NCBI RefSeq assembly: GCF_901709675.1 | Contig: NC_051108.1 | Coordinates: 4,622,631 to 4,686,630 of the forward strand | Length of the DNA stretch: 64,000 nt | Reading direction: 5' to 3' | Origin: Syngnathus acus | Taxonomy: Eukaryota; Chordata; Actinopteri; Syngnathiformes; Syngnathidae | Shown here: one piece after another, positions 20,691 through 34,584 of the stretch | How the letters are laid out: each line of letters begins with the position of its first letter | Numbering within the stretch: the stretch's first letter is position 1 | The notes under the pieces: model-generated | Told to the model about the DNA's origin: nothing | Seen by the model: only the letters and a program-made list of their open reading frames with translations | Databases searched by the model: none | Position numbers and translations under genes: made by a program

Positions 20691-23600
20691 ACTAATGAAA
20701 AAAAAAAAAAAAAAACGCACAAAAGAGTGCTGTTAAAACCCTGCAAAATTTGAATAGTTGAAAGAATTGCAAACTAAGGAAATTTTTTTTTAGTATTTTT
20801 ATTTTTAATACATCTTGTTTATTTTTTCAAGTTTCAAGCTCAACACATTTATTTTCAGTTTTCATGTACAAGTTTTTCATCTTAAACAACAGGAGGAGAC
20901 AAAATGGTTACAGCTTAGTAACAATGAAAGTGACAAGCAAGTCAAACAGTGCGCCTTATGCATGTACAACCCACTGTGATCGTTTGTATTTCTAGTCTGA
21001 ACTTCATTTTCTTTTTCTTCTTCTTTGTCAAGTTGCTATTTGACCTTCGGTTTGAAACTCTGCAATGAGATGGAGAAAAATGTGGGTCAAGTTAATATGA
21101 CTACCAATTTTTTTTTTTTTAATAGGGGCAGGTAATAAAAAGCCTGCATAACATCACATGTATGCAATACATGTAATATTTTAAATAAACAAATAAATAA
21201 ACAAACAAATAAATACATAAATAAATACATAAATAAATACAGAGGTTCCCACCTGTGCAGAACCAAGACCTGGTACTTGATAGGTTTGACCTCCAAGGTC
21301 GCATCCTCCTCTCCACTGTCTTGGTTGAGACAAGCGGACGTTAGACAACGCGCATCGGAGAGCACCCGAGGGAGACGAGATGGCACAAGGGACTCTCTGG
21401 AGAAAAAGATTGGTTGGAATAGTGCCACAAGAAAATAACCACGACCCAGGACCGGTAAGCAAAGCTGGCTCGTGGCATAAGCTGTTCAAACATCGTATGT
21501 ACAAAGATTTACGTACTCTCCAAAGCCCAAACTATTCAAGTTAATTTATTTTAAAGAAACAACAAATCAGCCCAACATCAAACCGATTTAGATACACGCT
21601 TTGAACGTACCTGAATGTCTAATCGTATAGCATTTGTATTATTAGTCATAGGCTCGATTCAGAGTTCAAATTTTGAATAGTTTTCTATGTATCTAATTAT
21701 AGAAATTATTATAGGTAATACAATCATATAGCCTAGTAGGTCCATTATTACATTACCGTAGTGTTGTATTGACAATACAAATTAAGTGCTACAATGAAAT
21801 GTCTGTTTGAAATAACATGATTTTTTTTTTTTCATTTTTCATGAGTTTTAACTTTAAATCCACCTGTTGCTGAACCTAACCGTTAATTAAAAATTATTAC
21901 TAAAGATATTACTATATTAGATGTTATATTATTTATATTACTATTTGAAAATCTGATGTGCTAGGGAAAATAAATCAGCAGAATTTGGGCCAAAATTTTA
22001 AAATGTTATTAGTAATTGTATTTTTGAATTTTAAAAAAAATGCAAATGTGTTGATTTGTGTTATTTAAATTGAGTCAATGTGTCTTGCTCACTTGTAAGT
22101 CCAGGGTGAGAGAGAGATGTTGGCAAAATTTGGGACAGAATCAGCTACCATCAAATCGCCTGATTCATGCAGCAAATTTTCCACCACCAGTTTCACTGTC
22201 TTTCTCTTTTGTCCACCTTTACGACCCACCCGGACTTTGTTTGGTGGGCCTCCGTCGGTGGCGTGCAGTGCAGTAGCCAGACCCAGAAACAAGACAACTC
22301 TTAACTAAAAAAAAAAAAAAAATCAAATCAAATCTCAGGAACAATATTTACAAAAATGAACAAATTAGTTGATAATCAAAAAGACTTGACTTACCGCAAG
22401 CATCGTCGCACAGTCCAACTGCACAGAAAGCTTTTTTTTATTGTCTTCTACAGTCCTTTTATTGGCTCTTTTTTATTTTTTTTATTTCAAAACCACTCGC
22501 TTGATGAGCAAACCAGATTAAACTTTGTTTGTTCTTCCCCCATCACAACACTACCAACACCCCACGTATAATGTTTATTGTGGTTGTGGTCATGAATTAG
22601 CCAAACAAGTTCAAAGACCATGTGACATATCAACGTGCATCTCGAAACAGAGGAAGCTGTAAAATGGAGCACTGCACCTTGCAACCTTTTACAAGCGGCT
22701 GAGTCATGAAGTATTCAAATGTTTAAGATAATGAAAGTAGATAAGTGAGATTTTGGTGGAATGGCACCATTATTATTTGAGCAGGGATGAATATTTTTTT
22801 TAAATAAAAATAGCAAATTTAAAATGGAGGAGAGAATAATGTTAGATCTTTAACTTTTAAGATAGAAATAAAGGGAAAAAAAAAATTCTTTTTTTTTATT
22901 TTTAATTTGCCAATTTATCTTTTATAGTACCCGGGAGATTCTACGTAGGTGTGACATTACATACACTTTCATATCCCACACACCTTATGAATCATGCGAT
23001 AGATGTTCTACATGACCTAAAAAAAACATTCATGTCATCTCAGGGGTTACAGAATGACAGCAACACATTTAGACTACAAAGACTCATGTGGCAGACATCT
23101 TTGCAATCAGATGTTCTGGGTTCGAATCTCACTGTAATCACAATTTCTTCACATATTTCAAATTTTTGGCTCATGAAATGTGATATTTGACCTCAGTGAA
23201 AATTCAACCTTGAGTCATCAGAGGAAAAATTAAACAGTTTGGGAAAAACAAAATTGGAGAGAAACAAACCTTAAGGAGATGACATGTGATGACACTGTGT
23301 TTTTATAAGATGTTGTTGATTACCTTTAGAAGAAAAAAAAAAAGTACAACTTTAAATAAAAAATTAACAAGCTCTTTCTTTTGAGACATGGGTGGTATGA
23401 GTCATCTGTGGCTTTCTAAACTCAAGACTGTGCATCCTGGATGAAGGTGGTAGCAAATACATTCTCTTATGCAGACTGATCAAAACTATAGATAAGCACA
23501 AATCACAGGTGGAAGTCAGTTAAGGACATTGCTTGTAGGAGTTGTGCCAGTTGTGCGTCAATATGCACAATTACGCTCATCCTTGAACCTGAGACGTTAA

Positions 23601-24178
23601 GAAAAAAATTAATACTGTAGCACAAATGGACACAATATTTTATGAATGAACTAGGCAGGTAAAGCTCAGAATAGCAATCAATATTGAGGATAGAGTACTT
23701 TAAATCAAATAAATGATAGCCACTGTGTCCACTTATGACTAAATAATAAATATAACCAATAATTAAGGTAAATTTAAATTACTACTATTATTTTTATTCA
23801 TATTTTTGTGTTCATGTCAGAAGGCCACAATGGTTTTTTTTATGATCTAAAGGAAAATATTATATCTTCATGTGAACAGAAAAGGCACCCAAGCCATGAC
23901 TGGGGTTTCTACAGCAAGTGGAAGATTTTATGACTAGCTATATTTTTTTTTAAAGAACGTAGTAAATTTTGAGACTTCAGACTGCTAACAATCATAAAAT
24001 CCTATATTTGTGAGCGGGGATATGTTTCAACTTGCAGCCCTGATGAGAAATAAGCAATACTAAAAAAGGAATGGATTCACACACACAAAAGCAAAATCTC
24101 TAAAATTATAAACAACTATGCAGAGTAGCTATTGGAATAAAAAAAAAAAAAAAAAAAGAAACGGTGTACAAATGTATT
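20691..24178. other. intergenic spacer between the tandem repeat and mcm3
   Basis: Contains an (AAATA/AAACA)n low-complexity tract at about 21181-21242 and several A or T runs (20700, 22303, 24140). The minus-strand frame at 22089-22292 is basic and lacks low complexity, but I cannot tie it to a family. At 23090-23145 there is a tRNA-like B-box (GGTTCGAATCTC) with no intact tRNA. No gene is supported. Confidence 0.5.
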
Positions 24179-24188
24179 TTTATTTATT
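24179..24188 (-). terminator. mcm3 polyadenylation signals
   Basis: Two overlapping AATAAA hexamers on the - strand (+ strand TTTATT at 24179-24184 and 24183-24188) lie about 160 nt beyond the mcm3 stop codon. Position fits a short 3' UTR. Confidence 0.6.
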
Positions 24189-24346
24189 TTTTTTCAAATT
24201 GCTTACACTCTATTTACAGGATTCAAAGGGGGAATTGTAAATGATTGCGTTGATGTGAAAAATACGGAAGGAACAAGCTGGAGAAACCCCAGAAATTCTT
24301 TCGAAGTCCATGGAACATAATTGACAGATTCAGAATTGACCTGTTC

Positions 24347-28881
<4,535 letters not shown>

Positions 28882-29140
28882 GATGCAAGAGTTTGAGTTT
28901 ATTTAGCTGGGGAGGGAAAAAACGTTATTAAATGCTAAACAAATCCGACCGATGTGCAGCTTTCTAAGGTCTGTCCGCACAATGAAGAATTTTCGCGCCA
29001 CGACGTCGTGACGCAACAAAAACGTAACATGGGATTGGTCGATACAATTCCGGGTTCACCACGGGTTCATTACAGATATCCAATGACAGTCCTTTGTGTG
29101 TCCATGTGACCCAGCCCTACGAAAAACTCCCGCGAAAATA
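28882..29140 (-). promoter_or_regulatory. mcm3 promoter region with two E2F-type sites
   Basis: TTTTCGCGCC at 28990-28999 and, in the opposite orientation, CCCGCGAAAA at 29129-29138 match the E2F consensus. E2F control of MCM genes at G1/S is well established. Between them are a perfect palindrome CACGACGTCGTG (28999-29010, CRE-like core) and CCAAT-type motifs (ATTGG near 29034, CCAAT near 29079). A pyrimidine tract ending CCCCAG just upstream of the start codon on the - strand (about 28911-28925) could be the acceptor of a 5' UTR intron. The region faces paqr8, so it may be partly bidirectional. Confidence 0.7.
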
Positions 29141-29960
29141 AAACAGGAAGTGAGTCCCGATAAGGAAAGCGCAAGAACCGTAAACTAGACAATTTCAGTA
29201 TTGTCCAGAAGAGGGCGACCTGCTTATTTTCCTTATTCACTTGTCACTGCATTGCACTGTCGATTTCGAAACATTTATTTGCGAAGATAATATTGCACGC
29301 CCTTTAACAACACAACCACACACGCGCTACTCTAAATCCCCACTGTGAGAGATTTTTTGCCTAAATAAATATTCTTCCTTAGTATTGCATAATAGGGTTT
29401 ATGCATGTTTTGCGACAGTCATTTTGGTGGAGTGGATTTTTTTCTGATGTAAAATATCAAGCACTTTCGGGAAAACACCTCATGATCTCTGCCTCCACGG
29501 GATTTGTGGGTAATGTAGTTAATCATTTTATTTGTCTGAGAATAAGCGACTCAGAAAATGTATGGATGGGTGGCTGGATGGATGTTTTTTCATGTTAATT
29601 ATTGTTTTGTTTTTTAGGTAGACTTGTGTTTAACTTCAATATATTATCGTGGGACGTGTTTCTATTATTTCTGCTCATTCAGCAACAAACTATTGCAAGC
29701 ATCTCATATCCACATTCCTACATTTTTCGACTGATTCGCCTTAATAATAATAATGGTGAATAACTGGCATTTCGAAACACAACAAAAGATGTCGCCATAC
29801 ATTAAAAGTCAGCATGCATTTGACATATATGACAAAAACAAAGGACATTTTTTTAAACTTTTAAACATGAACGCAGTTCTGATGATTCGTGGGAGGCTCA
29901 GGGGCGTTTCTCCATAGTCACATTAACACCGCCTACAAACTTCCATGTCAGCTATCCCTT
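29141..29960. other. spacer between divergent mcm3 and paqr8
   Basis: No gene seen. An 83-codon-type frame near 29401 has no recognisable similarity. A motif CCAGAAGAGGGCGACC near 29206 resembles a CTCF core but with a mismatch. Confidence 0.4.
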
Positions 29961-30099
29961 TTCCTTCTCGAGCTTCATGAATAAAACCTCCAGTCCACAT
30001 GTCATGTTCCAAGCTGGCGAGTAAAGTGTCGCTTCATTTGTGTCGACTAGCTTGCAGAGACGCGCAACTCCAGGTGGACAACGGGTTCGATCGTGACAG
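29960..30099 (+). other. candidate paqr8 5' non-coding exon
   Basis: A GC-richer block ends in a good donor (GTGACAG|GTGAGG, exon end 30099). The paqr8 coding exon opens with a strong acceptor (poly-T then CCCCAG, exon start 30996), so a 5' non-coding exon is required and this is the closest strong donor. The transcription start is unknown. Confidence 0.45.
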
Positions 30100-31044
30100 G
30101 TGAGGCACGCACGGATCACGTTTGATTTCATTCTAGTACAATCTAGTGCTTCTAACTTGTTTTGAATAGCTTCAGTTACTTCATGTTGCATAGTTTTTCA
30201 GTAACCTTCGTTATTATTATTATTATAATAACTCTATAGAGAACTCAATGAGATCATAGGAGTTTAACTAGGGCATGTGAAATGTTTGACTAGCCAACAA
30301 TTGTTTCTCAGGTACATATTTACCTTGCTGACAGCAGTAGATTAAGTTATTGAGTGCATATATACTTTACGTGATACTCTACTCGCAAGTTTAACAGCAT
30401 ATCTTTTGTCCTGTAGACATTTGTGAAGGAATGTCACTGCAATTGACCTTAGCTACAATGCGCCTCCCGTAATTGTTCATTGTTGGAATAAGCAAATGTT
30501 TAAGAATGCCACGTGCTGCGGATTCACTGGCCAATTTTTCTTTGCACACAAATCCCGTGAATAAGTTCATTGTGGGGAAAAAAATGCATCTCTGTTCAAA
30601 TTGTTTTGAGTTGACGAGAAAGCAAGTGTGATTTCAATTGTGGGGTAACTATGCCATCCATTCATTCATTTTCTACAACTCATACTGGTTGTGGATGCAG
30701 GCCGTTTGTTTACTGGTGAGTCCAGCTCGCCTTGTTTCAGTTTTCTACTTGTACTTCAGAAAACTGCAAAAAAAAAAAGAGCTATATTGTATGTCAACAA
30801 ACAGAAGAAGAGGAATAAGCAGGTTACTTGGAAGAGAACAAAACAAATTGTCTCCTTAATACAGAAACTAATCTGCACGACCACTGAGCATTTAAGTCAA
30901 ATAAATCTGGGTTGATTTAAATGTGTGGTGTTAATGTGGCATGAGGAACTCATCACCATCAATTCACAATTGATTTTTTTTTTTTTTTTCCCCAGCGTGA
31001 TCCACATTGTCCACTTCCGTGTCTTCCATCTGCAAGACCCAGCA

Positions 31045-32115
31045 ATGTCAGGAGAGTTTCTCCAGCGACTGAGAACCATCATCCCAAGTGCAAAGCAGAT
31101 CGGCCAACTCCTTCATGACCTGGTAGCTTCTTCCTTGCAACTGCCCAGCCCCACTGTCTCTTCCAGTCAAGTCCCCAGCTTGTTTCGGGAACCTTACATC
31201 TTGTCAGGATACCGTCCTGTCCATCAGAAATGGCACTGTTACCTCTTCAGCCTCTTCCAGAGACACAACGAATCTCTCAACGTGTGGACTCACTTGCTGG
31301 CAGCCCTTGTGCTCCTACATCAGTGGTGGGCTAAAATAGGAGCCGTGGGGTACACCTTTACGGCAGCATCTCTACCTTTATGCCTCTTCTTTGTGTCTTC
31401 ACTGACGTATTTGTTTTTCAGCGCAGCAGCTCATCTCTTTCAGTCTCACTCTGAGCATGCACATTATTTATTGTTCTTCCTGGACTACGTGGGTGTGGCT
31501 GTTTATCAATACGGATGCTCCCTTGGACATTATTTTTATACATCTGAGCCAGCGTGGAGAGCCAGCTCCATTGGCTCTCTATTCTTGCCCGGCGCAGCTT
31601 TCTTAGGATGGCTTTTCTGCGCTAGCAGCTGTTTTGCCAAATCTAGATATCGGCGGCCGTATCCCGTGGGTCGTAAAATTTGTCAGCTGATCCCCGCCAC
31701 TCTAGCATATTTGCTGGACATCAGTCCTGTGATGCACCGACTTTCAACTGCGGCCTGGTTCGAGGAACCCTCACTGCCCTTCCACGCCCTCCAGGTAGCT
31801 TCTTTCCTTTTGAGCGCCGTCTTCTTCTCCTGCCCCATACCTGAGCGCTTCTTCCCAGGCCGCTGTGACTTTCTGGGCCAAGGTCACCAAATCTTTCATA
31901 TGTTTTTGTCCCTGTGCACACTGTTTCAGCTGGAGGCACTCTTTTGGGATTATGTCAGGCGGAGGGATACGGTGGTGGAGACATTTGGGGAGACACAGCT
32001 GTGGTGTGCCTGTATATCCTTCCCCGCCCTGTTCCTGTTTTGCATTTTGACAGCACTTGTGACAATGAAGCACAAACAAAAACAACTAAAGGGTCAAAAA
32101 CAGAGAGACAATTAA
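31045..32115 (+). CDS. paqr8: membrane progestin receptor beta (PAQR8)
   Basis: Progestin and adipoQ receptor family member, a multi-pass plasma-membrane steroid receptor; in fish these mediate rapid progestin responses, for example in oocytes. The coding region is a single exon of 356 aa, the usual gene structure and close to human PAQR8 (354). I place the start at 31045 (MSGEFLQRL) because the longer open frame upstream crosses the splice acceptor at 30995. Family motifs: LFREPYI..GYRP at 46-58, HNESLNVWTHLLAA at 74-87, LDYVGVAVYQYG at 146-157, ILDISP-like LDISPVMHR at 224-232, and HQIFHMF at 281-287, whose two histidines together with His130 are the expected metal-site residues. About seven hydrophobic segments lie at roughly 79-95, 107-129, 141-161, 175-197, 213-228, 247-264 and 319-341. 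The tail is basic. Adjacent mcm3 matches the human MCM3-PAQR8 pair and separates it from paqr7. Confidence 0.93.
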   Translation: MSGEFLQRLRTIIPSAKQIGQLLHDLVASSLQLPSPTVSSSQVPSLFREPYILSGYRPVHQKWHCYLFSLFQRHNESLNVWTHLLAALVLLHQWWAKIGAVGYTFTAASLPLCLFFVSSLTYLFFSAAAHLFQSHSEHAHYLLFFLDYVGVAVYQYGCSLGHYFYTSEPAWRASSIGSLFLPGAAFLGWLFCASSCFAKSRYRRPYPVGRKICQLIPATLAYLLDISPVMHRLSTAAWFEEPSLPFHALQVASFLLSAVFFSCPIPERFFPGRCDFLGQGHQIFHMFLSLCTLFQLEALFWDYVRRRDTVVETFGETQLWCACISFPALFLFCILTALVTMKHKQKQLKGQKQRDN

Positions 32116-33054
32116 GAAATGTGTGTATAGAGATGAAATCAGAAAAGCAACGGTATGAAAAGCAGCAATGAAATGCAAATTAAATGTTAAGTATTCCAAC
32201 TGGCACGTCATGGTTATTTTCAAGTATGCAAAATATTTCACAGCTGATCCACGGAAGAAATATTTGCAACATTGTGCAACACTTTCCTCGATGAATCATT
32301 GCTATTGAGCTGCTGAAGGAATCTCAGCTGAGTGAGTTGCAAATAACAGTTTGTTGCTCTACAACTGCCATGCATGTTCTTTTTCCAATTATTTATCATT
32401 AAAGAAATTCCCCCTTGGTTGATTTAGATGGCATTTTAGCCCATGAGATAGTACACAACCAATTTACACAATTATCTGATCGGACTAGTCAGCCCAATTG
32501 TGAGCCATAATGCGGGTCTGTTTTTTTTTTTCTGTTTTTTTTCTCAAGCATGCAGACCAGCTGGCTTCGCAGAGTCATAGGGATGCCAGAGAACAATACT
32601 GCTAAACATTGGAAAAATGACAACAGCGTGACCAAAGCTGATTATTTCCAATGTGTCCTCCGCTGCAGTTGATTATTTGAATAAATTGTCCTGCTGTACT
32701 GTGTTAAGTTATACACCACAGTAGAATCGAGAGCAATACTGGTCACCCTTGGAATACTCTGTGTTTCTCCATATTGTCTAAATTCTGCCTCTGAACAAAG
32801 TGATTTTTTTTCCCCTGATGTGCAACTTTGCTTATTTTCATTATAGTCAAATTTTGATGCAATGAACTGAAGTTTAAATGGTGTCGAGTATCATTAATAT
32901 ATATATTTTAACAGTGTAGCGTTGAACATGTTTTACACAATTTGATTATTGGGACTAGGCCAGATGACCAAACAGGAAATAGCATTTTTATTTCTAAAAC
33001 AATGTTGGCATTTTTTTCCCCTCCTTTATAATGTGTTATGTTTAAGTTAATAAA
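32116..33054 (+). other. paqr8 3' UTR with polyadenylation signal
   Basis: The non-coding stretch after the paqr8 stop ends with AATAAA at 33049-33054, the best polyadenylation signal before the next gene. It contains T-rich runs (about 32520-32543) and no other gene. Confidence 0.5.
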
Positions 33055-33970
33055 GAAAATTAATTAAATTATATTCCAACCAGCTATTAACGAGTTTGAA
33101 TATCATTTTATTGACCTTCACCTGAGGGCCGCTGTGACCTTTGCCTATTTTATAACAGGTGAACCTGCTTTGACATCTAGCAAAACACGCAGTCTGCGCA
33201 AATAAAACTGAAACAATGTAAAACTATGTTGGTGCGTCAGCTGTCTTCATCCTGTTTAATTGAGATTAACATCACCATGCTATCACAATCAAAATCTAAA
33301 CTCCAGCTCCTTATAACGCCATGAAAGTAGGATCCATTGCATTATTGACCTATTCTACTTTTATCTTGGCTGCACCTAAAACATGCAAGGGTGTGTCTGT
33401 ACCAATAAGAGGCTCATTATCATATGACACGACAAATAAAAAAATGTTGAAGATTCCATAAAACCATACTTAAAGAATATGTAGCTCTAAGTCTTTTATG
33501 GTTGTTTTGACCTCAAAGCACATTAGATGATATGTAGGTGGAAAAATGGACAGCTGGGTATGAAGTTATGTTCGATAGAATTCATTAGTATTATTCTGAA
33601 GGTCCACTAAAAATAACTTTAAAATTTGCTGTAATTTGTTCCATAAAGGGACTGATAAAGCATTTTCCATCCTCCCCAATCAAAACCTCGGAGAATGGAT
33701 TCCAATTGTATCTAACTAGCAGTGTTAGACTATATCCACTTAGATAACAATGTTTACTCCACCATATGTATTTCGCAGTCCACTGTGACATTCCATTAGA
33801 GCTGAGTATTGCAATAACCAAACCCAACCAGCAGGTGTCGCTTCACCTACAGGATATGAATGGAAATAAGATTTGGGGGGGGGGCCATTCTCATTTTCGG
33901 CGTGTTTTTAAATGTTTTGCCTATGATGAGGTCAATACTACAATACAGGATCAAATACTTCTGTTTTGTG
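33055..33970. other. spacer
   Basis: No gene recognised. It contains a G9 run near 33876 and AT-rich sequence. Confidence 0.5.
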
Positions 33971-33984
33971 ATTTTAATGATACA

Positions 33985-34173
33985 CCCCTGCGAGCATTTG
34001 GACGTCTAATAGACGTCTATTAGACGTCTATTTGCTAACCAGACGTCTCGGCTAAAACACGTCTAAAAGTTGTCTAAAAGTGTAACAAACCGATAGCTAT
34101 AGCAAAGACGTCTAAAATACGTCTAAGACGTCTATTAGACGTCTATGCTATAGGCATCTTTTAGACGTCCATA
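33985..34173. repeat. cluster of AGACGTCT palindromes
   Basis: Eight GACGTC cores, mostly as TAGACGTCTA or close variants, plus further ACGTCTA half-copies, occur within about 190 bp. Several are packed as adjacent palindromes (33993-34031 and 34103-34145). No protein frame accounts for this. It may be a MITE relic with nested inverted repeats; GACGTC is also the core of a CRE/ATF-type site. Confidence 0.75.
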
Positions 34174-34584
34174 CAGATGACACAAATTATCATACTATTC
34201 AAATACCAGTTTTACAACAATGCTTGGATTGCGCATGCAGCAGGTACGTAGTAGGTGCACAGGCGTTGCTCTCAGGTTGAGCTTAAGTACAATGGGCTGG
34301 TTATCAAGCTTGTGTGAGCACCTCCTTCAAGACAAGCAGGACACCAATGAAAATGAATCCCTCCTTCAAGTACCTGCCTTTTTGCAACGCATAATACCGT
34401 GACATGAGCTGAATGACTGGCAGCAGTTGGTGACACGAGTGAGTCAACCAGCGCACACTGGTAAGTGATATGCATTGTACACATGACACGTCATTTATGT
34501 GACAGAAATGATCTTACCTGGATCATTTTCTCAATTGGTGGTAGATCTTTTTTTTTTGTTTGATTATATCAGAGCACGTCCACA

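Noticed and set aside
22089-22292. Basic minus-strand frame (GGPPNKVRVGRKGGQKRK…) with non-repetitive composition
   Set aside because: It could be a decayed transposase or gene fragment, but I cannot match it to a family and see no flanking exons. A protein search would decide.
23085-23150. tRNA-like B-box GGTTCGAATCTC
   Set aside because: No cloverleaf can be drawn with a matching acceptor stem; at best a decayed tRNA-derived SINE.
29200-29220. CTCF-like motif CCAGAAGAGGGCGACC between mcm3 and paqr8
   Set aside because: One mismatch to the core at a constrained position, and similar words occur in fish repeats; not enough to call.
30925-31044. Upstream in-frame Met of the paqr8 frame (396 aa version)
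   Set aside because: The extension reads through a poly-T tract and a strong splice acceptor at 30995, so it is intron, not protein.
31045-32115. Calling the receptor paqr7 (mPR alpha)
   Set aside because: Some segments (LDYVGVAVYQ, FLGQGHQ-type) resemble PAQR7, but RYRRPYPV..RKICQ..PA.LA matches PAQR8 and the gene is next to mcm3.
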